Source of the DNA: Malikia spinosa
GTDB lineage: Bacteria > Pseudomonadota > Gammaproteobacteria > Burkholderiales > Burkholderiaceae_C
NCBI RefSeq assembly: GCF_002980625.1
Contig: NZ_PVLR01000008.1
Location: forward strand, 25,641-89,640
Length of the DNA stretch: 64,000 nucleotides
Direction: 5' to 3'
In this document: positions 56,250-64,000 of the stretch, in pieces
Layout: each line of letters opens with the position of its first letter
Position numbering within the stretch: position 1 is the stretch's first letter
Made by a program: the position numbers and the translations under genes
Notes under the pieces: generated by a model
Told to the model about the DNA's origin: nothing
Databases searched by the model: none
Seen by the model: only the letters and a program-made list of their open reading frames with translations

Positions 56250-56705
56250 ATGAAAGTCAGCGACATCCTGCGCGTCAAGGGCGGCACCCTCTACACCGTG
56301 TCCCCCGACGAGAAACTCTCGCACGCCATCGAGACCATGGCCGAGTTCGACATTGGTTCGCTCGCCGTGATGGAGAATGGCCAGTTGGTCGGCATGCTGA
56401 CTTTCCGCGAGGTGATCAAGACCCTGGCCCGCAACGCCGGCACCGTCGCCGGCAAGACCGTCGACAAGGTCATGGACCACAAGCCGTCGACCTGCACGCC
56501 CGAGACCGAGCTCGAGCAGGTCCGCCCGCTGATGCTCGAAAGCCATACCCGCTACATGCCGGTGATGGACGGCAAGATGCTGATGGGCGTGATCAGCTTC
56601 TACGACGTCGCCAAGGCCATCGTCGACAACCAGAACTTCGAGAACAAGATGCTCAAGGCCTATATCCGCGAATGGCCGGAGCAAGAGGTCGACGAGAAGT
56701 CCTGA
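56250..56705 (+). CDS. CBS-domain pair protein
   Basis: This 151-residue soluble protein consists of two CBS domains (VSPDEKLSHAIETMAEFDIGSLAVMENGQLVGMLTFREVI and TCTPETELEQVRPLMLESHTRYMPVMDGKMLMGVISFYDVAKAI). Such Bateman modules bind adenosyl nucleotides and regulate partners. No partner gene is adjacent. AAGGAG sits 9 bases before ATG 56250. A hairpin with T-run ends the gene. Confidence 0.9.
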   Translation: MKVSDILRVKGGTLYTVSPDEKLSHAIETMAEFDIGSLAVMENGQLVGMLTFREVIKTLARNAGTVAGKTVDKVMDHKPSTCTPETELEQVRPLMLESHTRYMPVMDGKMLMGVISFYDVAKAIVDNQNFENKMLKAYIREWPEQEVDEKS

Positions 56706-56722
56706 CCTTCCCCCTCGCCCCC

Positions 56723-56742
56723 ACCAGAATTTACATTCTGGT
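56723..56742. other. Short perfect hairpin after the CBS gene
   Basis: ACCAGAAT-TTAC-ATTCTGGT is an 8-base inverted repeat with a 4-base loop, 18 bases after the CBS stop and just before the T-run terminator. It could stabilise the transcript end or be an operator for the following LruC gene. Confidence 0.5.
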
Positions 56743-56749
56743 CACAGAG

Positions 56750-56778
56750 CAGTCTGCCTTGCCGGTAGACTGTTTTTT
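56750..56778 (+). terminator. Rho-independent terminator of the CBS gene
   Basis: CAGTCTGCC and GGTAGACTG pair as a 9-base stem (one G-T pair) with a 5-base loop, followed by six T. This is the clearest intrinsic terminator in the window. Confidence 0.85.
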
Positions 56779-56801
56779 GTTTTTAAATACTTATATTGAT
56801 C

Positions 56802-58751
56802 ATGGCAACGAATAAACAGCGGCTTTTTGCCGTCACTGCTCTTGCGGCAGCAGCGGCTCTCGGCCTGACAGGCTATACCGTCACGAACAACAAGATCATC
56901 TGGCAATACCTGGGACAGGTGGGAACGCCGACCTATGGCAACCTGCCCTACAACACGGCCAACGGCGAGCCCACCCACTCGGCCTACACGACCAACCTGT
57001 CGAGCTTGCCGATTCCCGATCTGCCGAAAACCTTGTTGAGCCGCATCGGCGTCATGCTGCCCGAAGGGTCGAACATCAACAACAACACCCGGGTGAGCCT
57101 GGGCTCCGACGAGCAGACCAATCTGGTGCTCAAGGCCGGCCTCGAGTCCGACATCTATGTCAGCTTCCTGTCCGAGGGGGCCGGCTACCGCAACAGCGTG
57201 GGCTACTTCACCTATGACCCGGCGAATCCTCCCAAGTCGCCGGCCGATGTCAAGAACGAGCTGATCTTCTTCCCCAACGCCTCCCAGGACAACGAGACGC
57301 CCTTCAAGGTCGCGTCTTCCAGCAGGGCGAGCACCGTCAAGTTCCATGTCAGCACCGGCGACAAGCCCGTGGGCGTGGGCTTCTTCATCGTGGCCGACGG
57401 CTGGAGCGGCAGCCGTGACCTCAGGCTTGCCGGTGGCCTCAATGCCAGCGGCACCACCCGTACCCCGGGCGTCGACGAGAACAGCAGCCGCAAGATCTAC
57501 TATTCGCTCAAGGCGCTCAACACCCTCGAGCCCGACGATGCCCGCAACCTGCGCCAGCACGCCATCCTGCTCAATGAGGAAAGGGTGGCCGGCAGGAACG
57601 GCGCGCCAGACTTCCAGCGCCTCGTGCTGGGCTTCGAGGACATGTTGCGCACGGGTGGTGACCATGACTTCAACGACGTGCTGCTGGCCGTGCATGTGAC
57701 GCCGGCGGGGCCTGAGAACATCACCAACCTGACGAAGATCAGCACCATCGTTGCCGAGAACAAGGACAGCGATGGCGACGGCGTCAAGGACACGAGCAGC
57801 AGCTCCAGGGACCCGATCGACGCCTATCCCCTGGACCCGACTGCGGCGAGCTACAAGGACTATCCGAGCGGCACCGGCTGGGCCACGCTGGCCTACGAGG
57901 ACAACTGGCCCAACGAGGGCGACTACGACCTCAACGACATGGTCGTGCGCTACCGCAGCCGCGAGGTCAAGCATGCGGCCGGCAAGGTCTCGCGCCTCGA
58001 GATGAACCTGCGCCTCGACGCGCGTGGTGCGGGCTTCCGCAACGGTTTTGCGCTCGCGCTGCCGGGCATCCTGCCTGACGATGTCGAGTCGGCCACCTTG
58101 ATCACGACCGGTGTCAACAACCAGGCTTCCGAGCAGACGCTCGCTCCGCTCGACAAGAGCCTCCACAAGCAGGCGGTGTTCGAGATCTTCAAGGATGCCT
58201 ACGCCTTCCAGGCCAGCCAGTCCGACAGCAACTGCAAGTCGCTTGGCTTCTACAACGCGGCAGCCGGCTGTCCGATCGCCGGTTTCACCGAGTTCAAGCT
58301 GGTCGTGAAGATGAAGACCAAGACCAGCGGTTCCCTGACCGACCGGTCGCCCCTGTATGCCGGCAGTTTCCCGGCCACGCCGTACGACCCCTTCCTGTTC
58401 CGCACCGAAAAGCCGGGCATCGAGGTGCACCTGCCGGGCAAGAAGCCGTCGGCTCGCGCTGACGCCAGCCTGTTCAACACCGGTGTCGATGCCAGCAAGC
58501 CCGGCACGAGCTATACCTACATGACCAGCAAGGGCCTGCCCTGGGCGCTCAATATTCCGGCGCTCTGGGATTACCCGTCCGAGGCGGTTCGCGTCGAGGC
58601 GGCCTATGCTGACTTCGTCAGCTGGGCAGCTTCGGGCGGCAGCAAGAACCCGACCTGGTATGCCACGCCGAGCGACAAGACTGCGCCGACCTATGGCAAG
58701 ACCGACAAGGCCAGCCTGCAAGCCGCCAAGACCTTCCGCAACGGTCGCTGA
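56802..58751 (+). CDS. LruC/DUF4114-domain exported protein
   Basis: This 649-residue protein has an N-terminal signal (LFAVTALAAAAALGLTGYTV). The middle part holds a DUF4114-type motif (FQRLVLGFEDMLRTGGDHDFNDVLLAV) and a calcium-loop-like DSDGDGVKD. The C-terminal LruC domain carries TLAYEDNWPNEGDYDLNDMVVRYR, LRLDARGAGFRNGFALALPG and a second acidic D-x-N-D pattern. LruC proteins are surface or secreted proteins of unclear role that probably bind calcium. The start ATG 56802 follows an AT-rich tract with no Shine-Dalgarno. A small lipoprotein gene follows after 53 bases. Confidence 0.8.
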   Translation: MATNKQRLFAVTALAAAAALGLTGYTVTNNKIIWQYLGQVGTPTYGNLPYNTANGEPTHSAYTTNLSSLPIPDLPKTLLSRIGVMLPEGSNINNNTRVSLGSDEQTNLVLKAGLESDIYVSFLSEGAGYRNSVGYFTYDPANPPKSPADVKNELIFFPNASQDNETPFKVASSSRASTVKFHVSTGDKPVGVGFFIVADGWSGSRDLRLAGGLNASGTTRTPGVDENSSRKIYYSLKALNTLEPDDARNLRQHAILLNEERVAGRNGAPDFQRLVLGFEDMLRTGGDHDFNDVLLAVHVTPAGPENITNLTKISTIVAENKDSDGDGVKDTSSSSRDPIDAYPLDPTAASYKDYPSGTGWATLAYEDNWPNEGDYDLNDMVVRYRSREVKHAAGKVSRLEMNLRLDARGAGFRNGFALALPGILPDDVESATLITTGVNNQASEQTLAPLDKSLHKQAVFEIFKDAYAFQASQSDSNCKSLGFYNAAAGCPIAGFTEFKLVVKMKTKTSGSLTDRSPLYAGSFPATPYDPFLFRTEKPGIEVHLPGKKPSARADASLFNTGVDASKPGTSYTYMTSKGLPWALNIPALWDYPSEAVRVEAAYADFVSWAASGGSKNPTWYATPSDKTAPTYGKTDKASLQAAKTFRNGR

Positions 58752-58804
58752 ACCTCATTTCCCATAGTGGATGGCCGGTCGCTGACCGGCCGCTAGGAAA
58801 CATC

Positions 58805-59284
58805 ATGATTTCTTTCAAGAAACAACTCGTTCTGGCCGCTGCAACGGTGCTTCTCGCAGCCTGCGGTGGTGGCGGTGGCGGCAGTACCGATAGCAAGCCC
58901 GCCAGCAATTCCCTGAGCGATGCCCAGGTGCAGGCCTCGATCAGCGCTGCCGTGAGCAATGGCTTCAACTGGGAGGTGGCGCCGGCAGCGATGGCCGTGA
59001 CGGTCCAGGGCGCAGCAGTCGAGAACCTGCGCGTCAACGTGTCGCGCTACACCGAGGAAACCCAGGAGGGCCAGACCATCACCCTGCGCGGCGAATCCCT
59101 GGGTTCGGGCACGACGGATGCGGCTGGCAAGGTCGATCTCGGTGCGCTCAACCTGCCGGCTGGCAGCAGCGACATGCTGCTGGTCGAGCTGTTCGACGAC
59201 CAGCGCCCGGAGCTCGGTGCGCTGGCTGCCAGCAAGGTCGCGGCCGACAAGGTCGCTGGCCTGGTGCTGCAGCTCAAGGGCTGA
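58805..59284 (+). CDS. Small lipoprotein paired with the LruC protein
   Basis: This 159-residue lipoprotein (signal LVLAAATVLLAACGGGGGG, lipobox LAAC) has a Gly/Ser linker. A short helix (LSDAQVQASISAAVSNGF) and a beta-rich domain of ~110 residues follow, with QGQTIT-like strands, DAAGKVDLGALNLPAG and MLLVELFDDQ. No family is recognised. It is probably co-transcribed with the LruC gene 53 bases upstream, so a shared surface role is possible. Confidence 0.75.
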   Translation: MISFKKQLVLAAATVLLAACGGGGGGSTDSKPASNSLSDAQVQASISAAVSNGFNWEVAPAAMAVTVQGAAVENLRVNVSRYTEETQEGQTITLRGESLGSGTTDAAGKVDLGALNLPAGSSDMLLVELFDDQRPELGALAASKVAADKVAGLVLQLKG

Positions 59285-59361
59285 TGTCCTGCGGGCATGC
59301 CAGCGACGAGCGTGATCGGCATTCGCCTGCCTGGGCGGATTTCATTTGTACCGCTCGCGCG

Positions 59362-59389
59362 CTGGCAATTGCCGCCGCTCTGGGATAAT
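59362..59389 (+). promoter_or_regulatory. Sigma70-like promoter of aroC
   Basis: CTGGCA (59362-59367), a 16-base spacer and GATAAT (59384-59389) fit four and five of six consensus positions. The -10 box ends only 8 bases before the aroC ATG and no Shine-Dalgarno is present, so the main transcript could be nearly leaderless. Confidence 0.4.
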
Positions 59390-59397
59390 CGACAACC

Positions 59398-60492
59398 ATG
59401 AGCGGCAACACCTTCGGCAAACTCTTTACCGTCACCAACTTCGGCGAATCACACGGTCCGGCCATCGGCTGCGTGATCGATGGCTGCCCGCCAGGCCTGG
59501 ACCTGTGCGAGGCGGACATCCAGCATGACCTGGACCGGCGTCGGCCCGGCACCAGCAAGTTCGTGACCCAGCGCAACGAGCCCGACCAGGTGCAGATCCT
59601 GAGCGGGGTCTATCAGGGCAAGACCACCGGCACCCCGATCGCGCTGCTGATCCAGAACACCGACCAGCGCAGCAAGGACTACGGCAATATCCTGCAATCC
59701 TTCCGTCCTGGCCATGCCGACTACGCCTACTGGCACAAGTACGGCATCCGCGACCCGCGCGGCGGTGGTCGCAGCTCGGCGCGCCTGACCGCGCCGACGG
59801 TGGCGGCTGGCGCGGTGGCCAAGAAATGGCTGCAGCAGGTCTACGGCACCACCTTTCAGGGCTGCATGACCCAGGTCGGCGAGCTCGAGATCGCGTTCGA
59901 GAGCTGGGACCATGTGCCGAACAACCCCTTCTTCGCCCCGGTCGCCGACGTCAGTGCGCTGGAAGACTACATGGGCGAGCTGCGCAAGTCGGGCGACTCC
60001 TGTGGTGCGCGCCTGCGCGTGACGGCGCAGAACGTGCCGGTCGGCCTGGGCGAGCCGCTGTATGACAAGCTTGATGCCGACATCGCCCACGCGATGATGG
60101 GCCTCAATGCGGTCAAGGGGGTCGAGATCGGCGCCGGCTTTGCCTGCGTCGCCCAGCGCGGCAGCACGCACGGCGACTCGCTGACGCCGGACGGCTTCCT
60201 GAGCAACAACGCCGGCGGCATCCTGGGCGGCATCAGCACCGGCCAGGACATCGAGGTGTCGCTGGCGATCAAGCCGACCAGCTCGATCCTGATCCCGCGC
60301 GCGACCATCGATGTTGAAGGCCAGCCGACCGAGCTGATCACCAAGGGCCGGCACGACCCCTGCGTCGGCATCCGTGCCACGCCGATCGCCGAGGCGCTGC
60401 TGGCGCTGGTGCTGATCGACCATGCGCTGCGCCATCGGGCCCAGTGCGGCGATGTGCGCGTGAGCACGCCCGACATCGCGGCTGCGCGCTGA
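59398..60492 (+). CDS. aroC: Chorismate synthase
   Basis: This 364-residue FMN-dependent enzyme makes chorismate from EPSP, the last step of the shikimate pathway. All family blocks are present: [74 protein letters not shown], and [17 protein letters not shown]. Length is normal. It precedes an MFS transporter gene; aroE, for an earlier step of the same pathway, lies 1.2 kb further on the opposite strand. Confidence 0.98.
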   Translation: MSGNTFGKLFTVTNFGESHGPAIGCVIDGCPPGLDLCEADIQHDLDRRRPGTSKFVTQRNEPDQVQILSGVYQGKTTGTPIALLIQNTDQRSKDYGNILQSFRPGHADYAYWHKYGIRDPRGGGRSSARLTAPTVAAGAVAKKWLQQVYGTTFQGCMTQVGELEIAFESWDHVPNNPFFAPVADVSALEDYMGELRKSGDSCGARLRVTAQNVPVGLGEPLYDKLDADIAHAMMGLNAVKGVEIGAGFACVAQRGSTHGDSLTPDGFLSNNAGGILGGISTGQDIEVSLAIKPTSSILIPRATIDVEGQPTELITKGRHDPCVGIRATPIAEALLALVLIDHALRHRAQCGDVRVSTPDIAAAR

Positions 60493-60497
60493 AGGGT

Positions 60498-61679
60498 TTG
60501 AGCCGAGGCCGCGAACTCTGGCCCTTTGCCGCGCTGTCGGCGAGCTATTTCGCGCATATCGGCTTCTTCAATCCCTACCTGCCGCTCTGGCTCAAGGACG
60601 CCGGCTTCGGGCTGTTCGCGATCAGCCTGCTGACCTCGATGCAGTCGGCGACAAGGCTGTTCGCGCCCTATGCCTGGGGCTGGCTCAGCGACCACACCGG
60701 CGAGCGGGTGCGGCTGTTGCGCTTTTGCTCCATGGTCGCGCTTTGTTGCAGCGCCGGGCTCTGGTTCGAGCTGAGCCTCTGGGGCCTGGTCTTGCTGTTG
60801 CTGCTGATGTTCACCCACACCAGCGCGATGATGCCGATGAGCGAGGCCGCGCTGGCGCAACTGGTCAGCCGTGCCGGTGGCTTCGATGCCCGTCGCTACG
60901 GCCGGGTGCGGCTGTGCGGATCGGTCGGTTTTCTGCTGACCGTGCTGGCGGCCGGTGCCTGGTTCGAGGCTCATGGCATGAGCAGCTTTCCGGCCTGGAC
61001 CGCCGGCACGCTGGTGCTGCTGGTCGCGAGTTGCTGGTGGTTGCCCGACCAGCGCGAGCCGGTCCAGGCCGGCGCGCGCTCGGAGTCGATCTGGCCGGTG
61101 CTGCGCCGGCCCGAGGTGGCCTGGTTCTTCGGCGCGGTCTTCCTGCATGTGATGGCGCATGTGGCCGTCTATGTCTTCTTCTCGCTCTACATTGACTCGC
61201 TGGGCTATGGCAAGTCGGTCATCGGCCTGCTCTGGGCCGTTTCGGTGCTGGTCGAGATCGGCTGGTTCTTCACCCAGGCGCGCTGGTTGCCGCGCCTGAG
61301 CCACGGCGCCTGGCTGCTGCTGGCCGCCGGGCTGGCCGTGCTGCGCTTTGCCGTCACGGCCGCTGGCGGCGGCTGGCTCTGGCTGCTGTTCGCGGCCCAG
61401 CTGCTGCACGCCATCACCTTTGCCGCCCACCACTCGGTCTGTATCGCGCTGCTGGGCCAGTATTTTCCGGCCCGCCTGCGCGGTCGCGGCCAGGCGCTGT
61501 ATGCAGTGCTGGGCTATGGCCTGTCGGGCGTGATCGGCGGCCTGCTCGGGGCCTGGATCAGCCCGCGCTGGGGCCTGGGCGCGGTGTTCTGGTTCGCTGC
61601 CGCCGTCGCGCTGCTAGCTTGCGGCGCCGCCTGGCGCATGCTGGCCGCGCAGCGCCGCCTCAGACCAGCGGCACGCTGA
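60498..61679 (+). CDS. MFS transporter, HcaT/phenylpropionate-permease-like
   Basis: This ~393-residue protein has twelve helices. It opens with LWPFAALSASYFAHIGFFNPYLPLWLKDAGFGLFAISLL and has the motif AYAWGWLSDHTGERVRLLR, of the MFS_1-like group related to the 3-phenylpropionate permease HcaT and LacY-like proteins. The substrate is unknown. The start is uncertain: TTG 60498 or CTG 60489 fit best, while a GTG at 60444 would overlap aroC by 49 bases. Its 3' end overlaps the convergent aroE by 20 bases. Confidence 0.85.
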   Translation: MSRGRELWPFAALSASYFAHIGFFNPYLPLWLKDAGFGLFAISLLTSMQSATRLFAPYAWGWLSDHTGERVRLLRFCSMVALCCSAGLWFELSLWGLVLLLLLMFTHTSAMMPMSEAALAQLVSRAGGFDARRYGRVRLCGSVGFLLTVLAAGAWFEAHGMSSFPAWTAGTLVLLVASCWWLPDQREPVQAGARSESIWPVLRRPEVAWFFGAVFLHVMAHVAVYVFFSLYIDSLGYGKSVIGLLWAVSVLVEIGWFFTQARWLPRLSHGAWLLLAAGLAVLRFAVTAAGGGWLWLLFAAQLLHAITFAAHHSVCIALLGQYFPARLRGRGQALYAVLGYGLSGVIGGLLGAWISPRWGLGAVFWFAAAVALLACGAAWRMLAAQRRLRPAAR

Positions 61680-62502
61680 TGCGCGCGATCATGGCGCGCG
61701 TCTCGGGGCGCACGCCACGCCACCAGGCAAAGGCCTCGGCCGCCTGTTCGACCAGCATGCCGGCGCCGTCGGCGAGCTGGCGCACGCCAGCCTGCTGTGC
61801 CAGCTTGAGGAAGGGCGTCAGCCCCTTGCCATAGACCATGTCGTAGGCCAGGCCGTCGGCTTCGAAGGCTGAAGCCGGCAGCGGCGGCAGCGCTGCGCTC
61901 AGGCTGGCCGAGGTGGCATTGATCACGACATCGAAGCGCAGCTCGGCCAAGGCCTCGTAGCCGCCGCCTTGCAGGGTGTCGCCAGCGCCGTTGGCGCGGA
62001 ACGCTTGCACCAGGGCCTGGGCCTTGTCGACCGTGCGGTTGGCGACGAACAGGCAGGCCGGGCCCTCGCGCAGGATCGGCAGGATGGCGCCGCGCGCGGC
62101 ACCGCCGGCGCCCAGCAGTAGCACGCGCTTGCCCGCCAGCGGCTGGCCCAGGTTATGCGTGATGTCGCGCACCAGGCCGACGCCGTCGAAGTTCTGCGCG
62201 TAGACGCGCTCGCCCTCGAACTTGAGCGCATTGGCCGCACCGGCGGCGCGTGCCTCGTCCGACAGGTCGGTGGCGTAGGCGCAGGCGTCGAGCTTGAACG
62301 GCACCGTCACGTTGAGCCCCTTGCCGCCTTCGGCGCGGAACTGGTCGACCGTGGCGGCGAACTGGCCCAGCGGTCCTTCGAGCGCGCTGTAGACCAGGTG
62401 CTGGCCGCTTTCCGCGGCAAAGGCCATGTGGATCAGCGGCGACTTGGTCTGGCTGATGGGGTTGCCGATGACGGCGTAGCGGTCGGGATTCTGGGTGGAC
62501 AT
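61660..62502 (-). CDS. aroE: Shikimate dehydrogenase
   Basis: This 280-residue NADPH-dependent enzyme reduces 3-dehydroshikimate. The substrate domain shows YAVIGNPISQTKSPLIHMAF and LNVTVPFKLDA (with the catalytic Lys). The nucleotide domain has GAGGAARGA and VANRTVDKA, whose NRT motif suits NADPH. It ends with GMLVEQAAEAFAWWRG. ATG 62502 gives MSTQNPDRYAVIG; the open frame upstream is not conserved. It overlaps the end of the MFS gene on the other strand by 20 bases. Confidence 0.96.
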   Translation of the reverse strand: MSTQNPDRYAVIGNPISQTKSPLIHMAFAAESGQHLVYSALEGPLGQFAATVDQFRAEGGKGLNVTVPFKLDACAYATDLSDEARAAGAANALKFEGERVYAQNFDGVGLVRDITHNLGQPLAGKRVLLLGAGGAARGAILPILREGPACLFVANRTVDKAQALVQAFRANGAGDTLQGGGYEALAELRFDVVINATSASLSAALPPLPASAFEADGLAYDMVYGKGLTPFLKLAQQAGVRQLADGAGMLVEQAAEAFAWWRGVRPETRAMIARISVPLV

Positions 62503-62672
62503 GTCAAACCAAAATGAGGGTGGAAATCGATTCCATGTGATTGTCGCCGATGCGCGGCATCGCTCAGTGTTTTTGAATGCGGTCGATCCGCGCACTGAAC
62601 CTGCCGCGCCTGGCCTGGCGCTACAGTCAAGGCATCGAGGCCCCGGCCTGGCTTTTTCTGTATTCTGCCGAC

Positions 62673-63488
62673 ATGACCCATTCCCCGCTGCCCGTCCTGT
62701 TCGTTTCGCACGGCTCGCCGATGTTCGCGCTTGATCCGGGCCAGACCGGGCCGGCCTTGCAGCGCATGGGGGCCCGCCTGCGCGAGCGCGGCGACCTGCG
62801 CGCGGTGCTGGTGCTGTCGCCGCACTGGATGTCGCGCGGCATCGAGGTCATGAGCCACCCGCAGCCTGCGACCTGGCATGATTTCGGCGGTTTCCCCGAG
62901 CCACTGTACCGGCTGCAATACCCCGCGCCGGGGGCGCCCGAGCTGGCACAGCAGGTGCTGGAACTGCTGCAGGCGGCCGGCCTGCCGGCGCAGGCTAACC
63001 CCGAGCGTCCGTTCGACCATGGCGCCTGGGTGCCGCTGCGCTTCCTGTTGCCGGCGGCCGACTTGCCGGTGCTGCAGTTGTCGCTGCCGGCGCAGATGGG
63101 CCCGCGCGAGCTGTACGCGCTGGGCCAGGCGCTGGCCGGCCTGCGCGAGCAGGGGGTGCTGATCCTTGCGACCGGCAGCATGACGCACAACCTGCGCGAG
63201 TTCATGGGCGGGCGCCCGGAGCAGGACGCGCCGGCCGCGCCCTATGTCCAGGAGTTCGCGCGCTGGGTCGAGGCCAGGCTGCTGGCGCAGGACAGCGAAC
63301 AGCTGTTCGACTACCGGCGCCAGGCGCCGCATGCCGTGCGCGCCCACCCGACCGACGAGCATTACCTGCCGTTGTACTTCGCGCTTGGCGCCGCCGGCTG
63401 GGGTCAGCCGGGCGCGACCGAGCCCGAGTATTTCAACCGCGAGGTGATGTACAGCTACCTGGCGATGGACGCGATCGCCTTCCACTGA
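62673..63488 (+). CDS. DODA-type (LigB superfamily) extradiol dioxygenase
   Basis: This 271-residue protein resembles YgiD/4,5-DOPA dioxygenase. It starts LPVLFVSHGSPMFALDPG with a metal-ligand His (VSHGSP). A second ligand is likely in LVLSPHWMSR, with active-site residues in FDHGAWVPLRFLLP and a late HPTDEHYLPLYFALGAAG. The family uses a zinc or iron centre to open catechol-like rings; the substrate is unknown. The start ATG 62673 removes an upstream extension without similarity. The stop codon is immediately followed by the 3' end of a group II intron. Confidence 0.88.
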   Translation: MTHSPLPVLFVSHGSPMFALDPGQTGPALQRMGARLRERGDLRAVLVLSPHWMSRGIEVMSHPQPATWHDFGGFPEPLYRLQYPAPGAPELAQQVLELLQAAGLPAQANPERPFDHGAWVPLRFLLPAADLPVLQLSLPAQMGPRELYALGQALAGLREQGVLILATGSMTHNLREFMGGRPEQDAPAAPYVQEFARWVEARLLAQDSEQLFDYRRQAPHAVRAHPTDEHYLPLYFALGAAGWGQPGATEPEYFNREVMYSYLAMDAIAFH

Positions 63489-63530
63489 ATCGGCATAGGG
63501 GGCCGCCATCATTGGAGGCACCCCTGCCAC

Positions 63531-63564
63531 ACCACCCGGCATGCGGGTCCGCACCGGGCGGTTC
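63531..63564 (-). ncRNA. Group II intron domain V
   Basis: This 34-base hairpin has a two-part stem, a bulge and a short terminal loop (between CGG and CCG), placed 12 bases after the maturase stop. Length and position are those of the catalytic domain V of bacterial group II introns. The usual AGC triad is replaced by ACC pairing with GGT. Confidence 0.75.
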
Positions 63565-63576
63565 GAGAGCTTGAGG

Positions 63577-64000
63577 TCAGGACAGTCGCGGCACTCCCAG
63601 TCGGTCGAAGTAGGCAAGGGTCAGGACACTGTTGAGCAGCAGTCCACTGTTACGCCACCAGCGGCGGCAGTTGCCCGCCACCTGTCTGGCTACATCTTCC
63701 CTGGCCCCCAAGACCTTGAGCTCGCGGTAAATCGTCCCCGACCGCTTCCAGTGCCTAAGCTGGATGGCTCGCAGTCTGTGGCGCAGCCACTCGTCCAGTT
63801 CACGCCAGACTTTAGGCGTCTGCGCCATCCCAAAGTACGCCTTCCAGCCCAGTAGGTAGGGCCTCAGTTTCTCCACCACTTCGCTCATGCTGCGTCCGCC
63901 CGAGCGCCTGGTGAGCTGACGGATGCGGGCCTTGAAGTTGTCCAGCGCCTTGTCGGCCACCTTGCATTTGACTTCTTTACCCTTGGCCACCCACAGCGCA
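63577..64000 (-). CDS. ltrA: Group II intron reverse transcriptase/maturase, C-terminal part
   Basis: The frame is open to the window edge, so about 140 C-terminal residues are seen. They cover the maturase (X) domain, with RRSGGRSMSEVVEKLRPYLLGWKAYFG and LDEWLRHRLRAIQLRHWKR, the GIIM signature. No HNH endonuclease follows before the stop. The protein binds and helps splice its own intron RNA and copies it at new sites. The reverse-transcriptase domain lies outside the window. Confidence 0.9.
   Translation of the reverse strand, partial: ALWVAKGKEVKCKVADKALDNFKARIRQLTRRSGGRSMSEVVEKLRPYLLGWKAYFGMAQTPKVWRELDEWLRHRLRAIQLRHWKRSGTIYRELKVLGAREDVARQVAGNCRRWWRNSGLLLNSVLTLAYFDRLGVPRLS

Larger units (their letters stand above)
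63489..64000 (-). mobile_element. Group II intron, 3' part, cut by the window edge
   Basis: On the minus strand the maturase frame is followed by a 34-base domain V hairpin (63531-63564; stem halves GAACCGCCCGG and CCGGGTGGT), then a domain VI-like stem. The 3' end reads CCCCCTATGCCGAT at about 63489. The intron lies antisense to the dioxygenase gene and its end touches that gene's stop codon. The 5' part, needed to see the exon-binding sites and the class, is beyond 64000. Confidence 0.85.

Noticed and set aside
52935..56684. A 1249-codon minus-strand frame running through the FAD oxidase, DUF2069 and YihY region
   Set aside because: Only the last 480 codons (from ATG 54377) code for the FAD oxidase; the upstream part is antisense to YihY and CBS genes and has no protein-like features.

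Overview
The window is GC-rich chromosomal DNA of a betaproteobacterium, probably of the order Burkholderiales. The evidence is the beta-type rpoH, the metG-apbC pair, the long thyA, the formate dehydrogenase locus with DUF3305/DUF3306 partners, DUF2322, DUF2069 and the overall codon use. The genus cannot be named from the sequence. Nearly all of it is dense single-copy gene space. No tRNA, rRNA or CRISPR array was seen.

Layout. 1-3.9 kb: the 5' part of a SulP anion transporter, metG, and the Fe-S carrier gene apbC. 3.9-14.7 kb: one long plus-strand locus for a periplasmic, molybdenum/cysteine-type formate dehydrogenase. It holds DUF3305, DUF3306, a polyferredoxin, a TorD-like chaperone, a short Tat peptide, the alpha, beta and gamma subunits, two uncharacterised exported proteins and fdhD. 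14.7-18 kb: an SH3b-leishmanolysin-like metallopeptidase, a DUF2157-like membrane protein and a secreted PHB-type depolymerase. 18.1-19.4 kb: rarA.

19.4-23.6 kb is the one clearly foreign-looking stretch. Between rarA and lysS lie a nuclease-helicase whose C-terminus is six exact 68-residue helicase-associated repeats, and a 140-residue protein with an R-x4-H motif of HEPN type. The repeat array and the small gene are much more AT-rich than the surroundings, and the end of rarA carries a patch of odd codon use. This is the best candidate for an undescribed (defence-like) system.

23.6-34.4 kb: lysS, a chemoreceptor with a c-type haem motif, a coiled-coil lipoprotein, rpoH with a perfect CIRCE operator and a sigma32-like promoter, a TatT/DctP/DctQM TRAP transporter, and a CLC-F type fluoride antiporter. 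34.5-41 kb: an exported unknown, thpR, and a tripartite MacAB/TolC-type efflux operon. 41-51.5 kb: a very large hybrid histidine kinase, dcd, a cupin, an RNase II-family protein, a PAS/GGDEF/EAL protein and a LysE exporter. 51.5-63.5 kb: DUF2322, thyA, an FAD-linked oxidase, DUF2069, a YihY membrane protein, a CBS protein, an LruC-domain protein plus lipoprotein, aroC, an MFS transporter, aroE and a DODA-type dioxygenase. The right edge is the 3' end of a group II intron lying directly against the dioxygenase stop codon.

Genes that evidently work together are the fdh locus (enzyme, maturation and export), TatT-DctP-DctQM (periplasmic capture and uptake), OMP-MFP-ATPase-permease (efflux), rpoH with its CIRCE/sigma32 control (heat shock), aroC and aroE (chorismate pathway, not adjacent), and dcd and thyA (dTMP supply). 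Coordinates of short sites were read by eye and may be off by one base.
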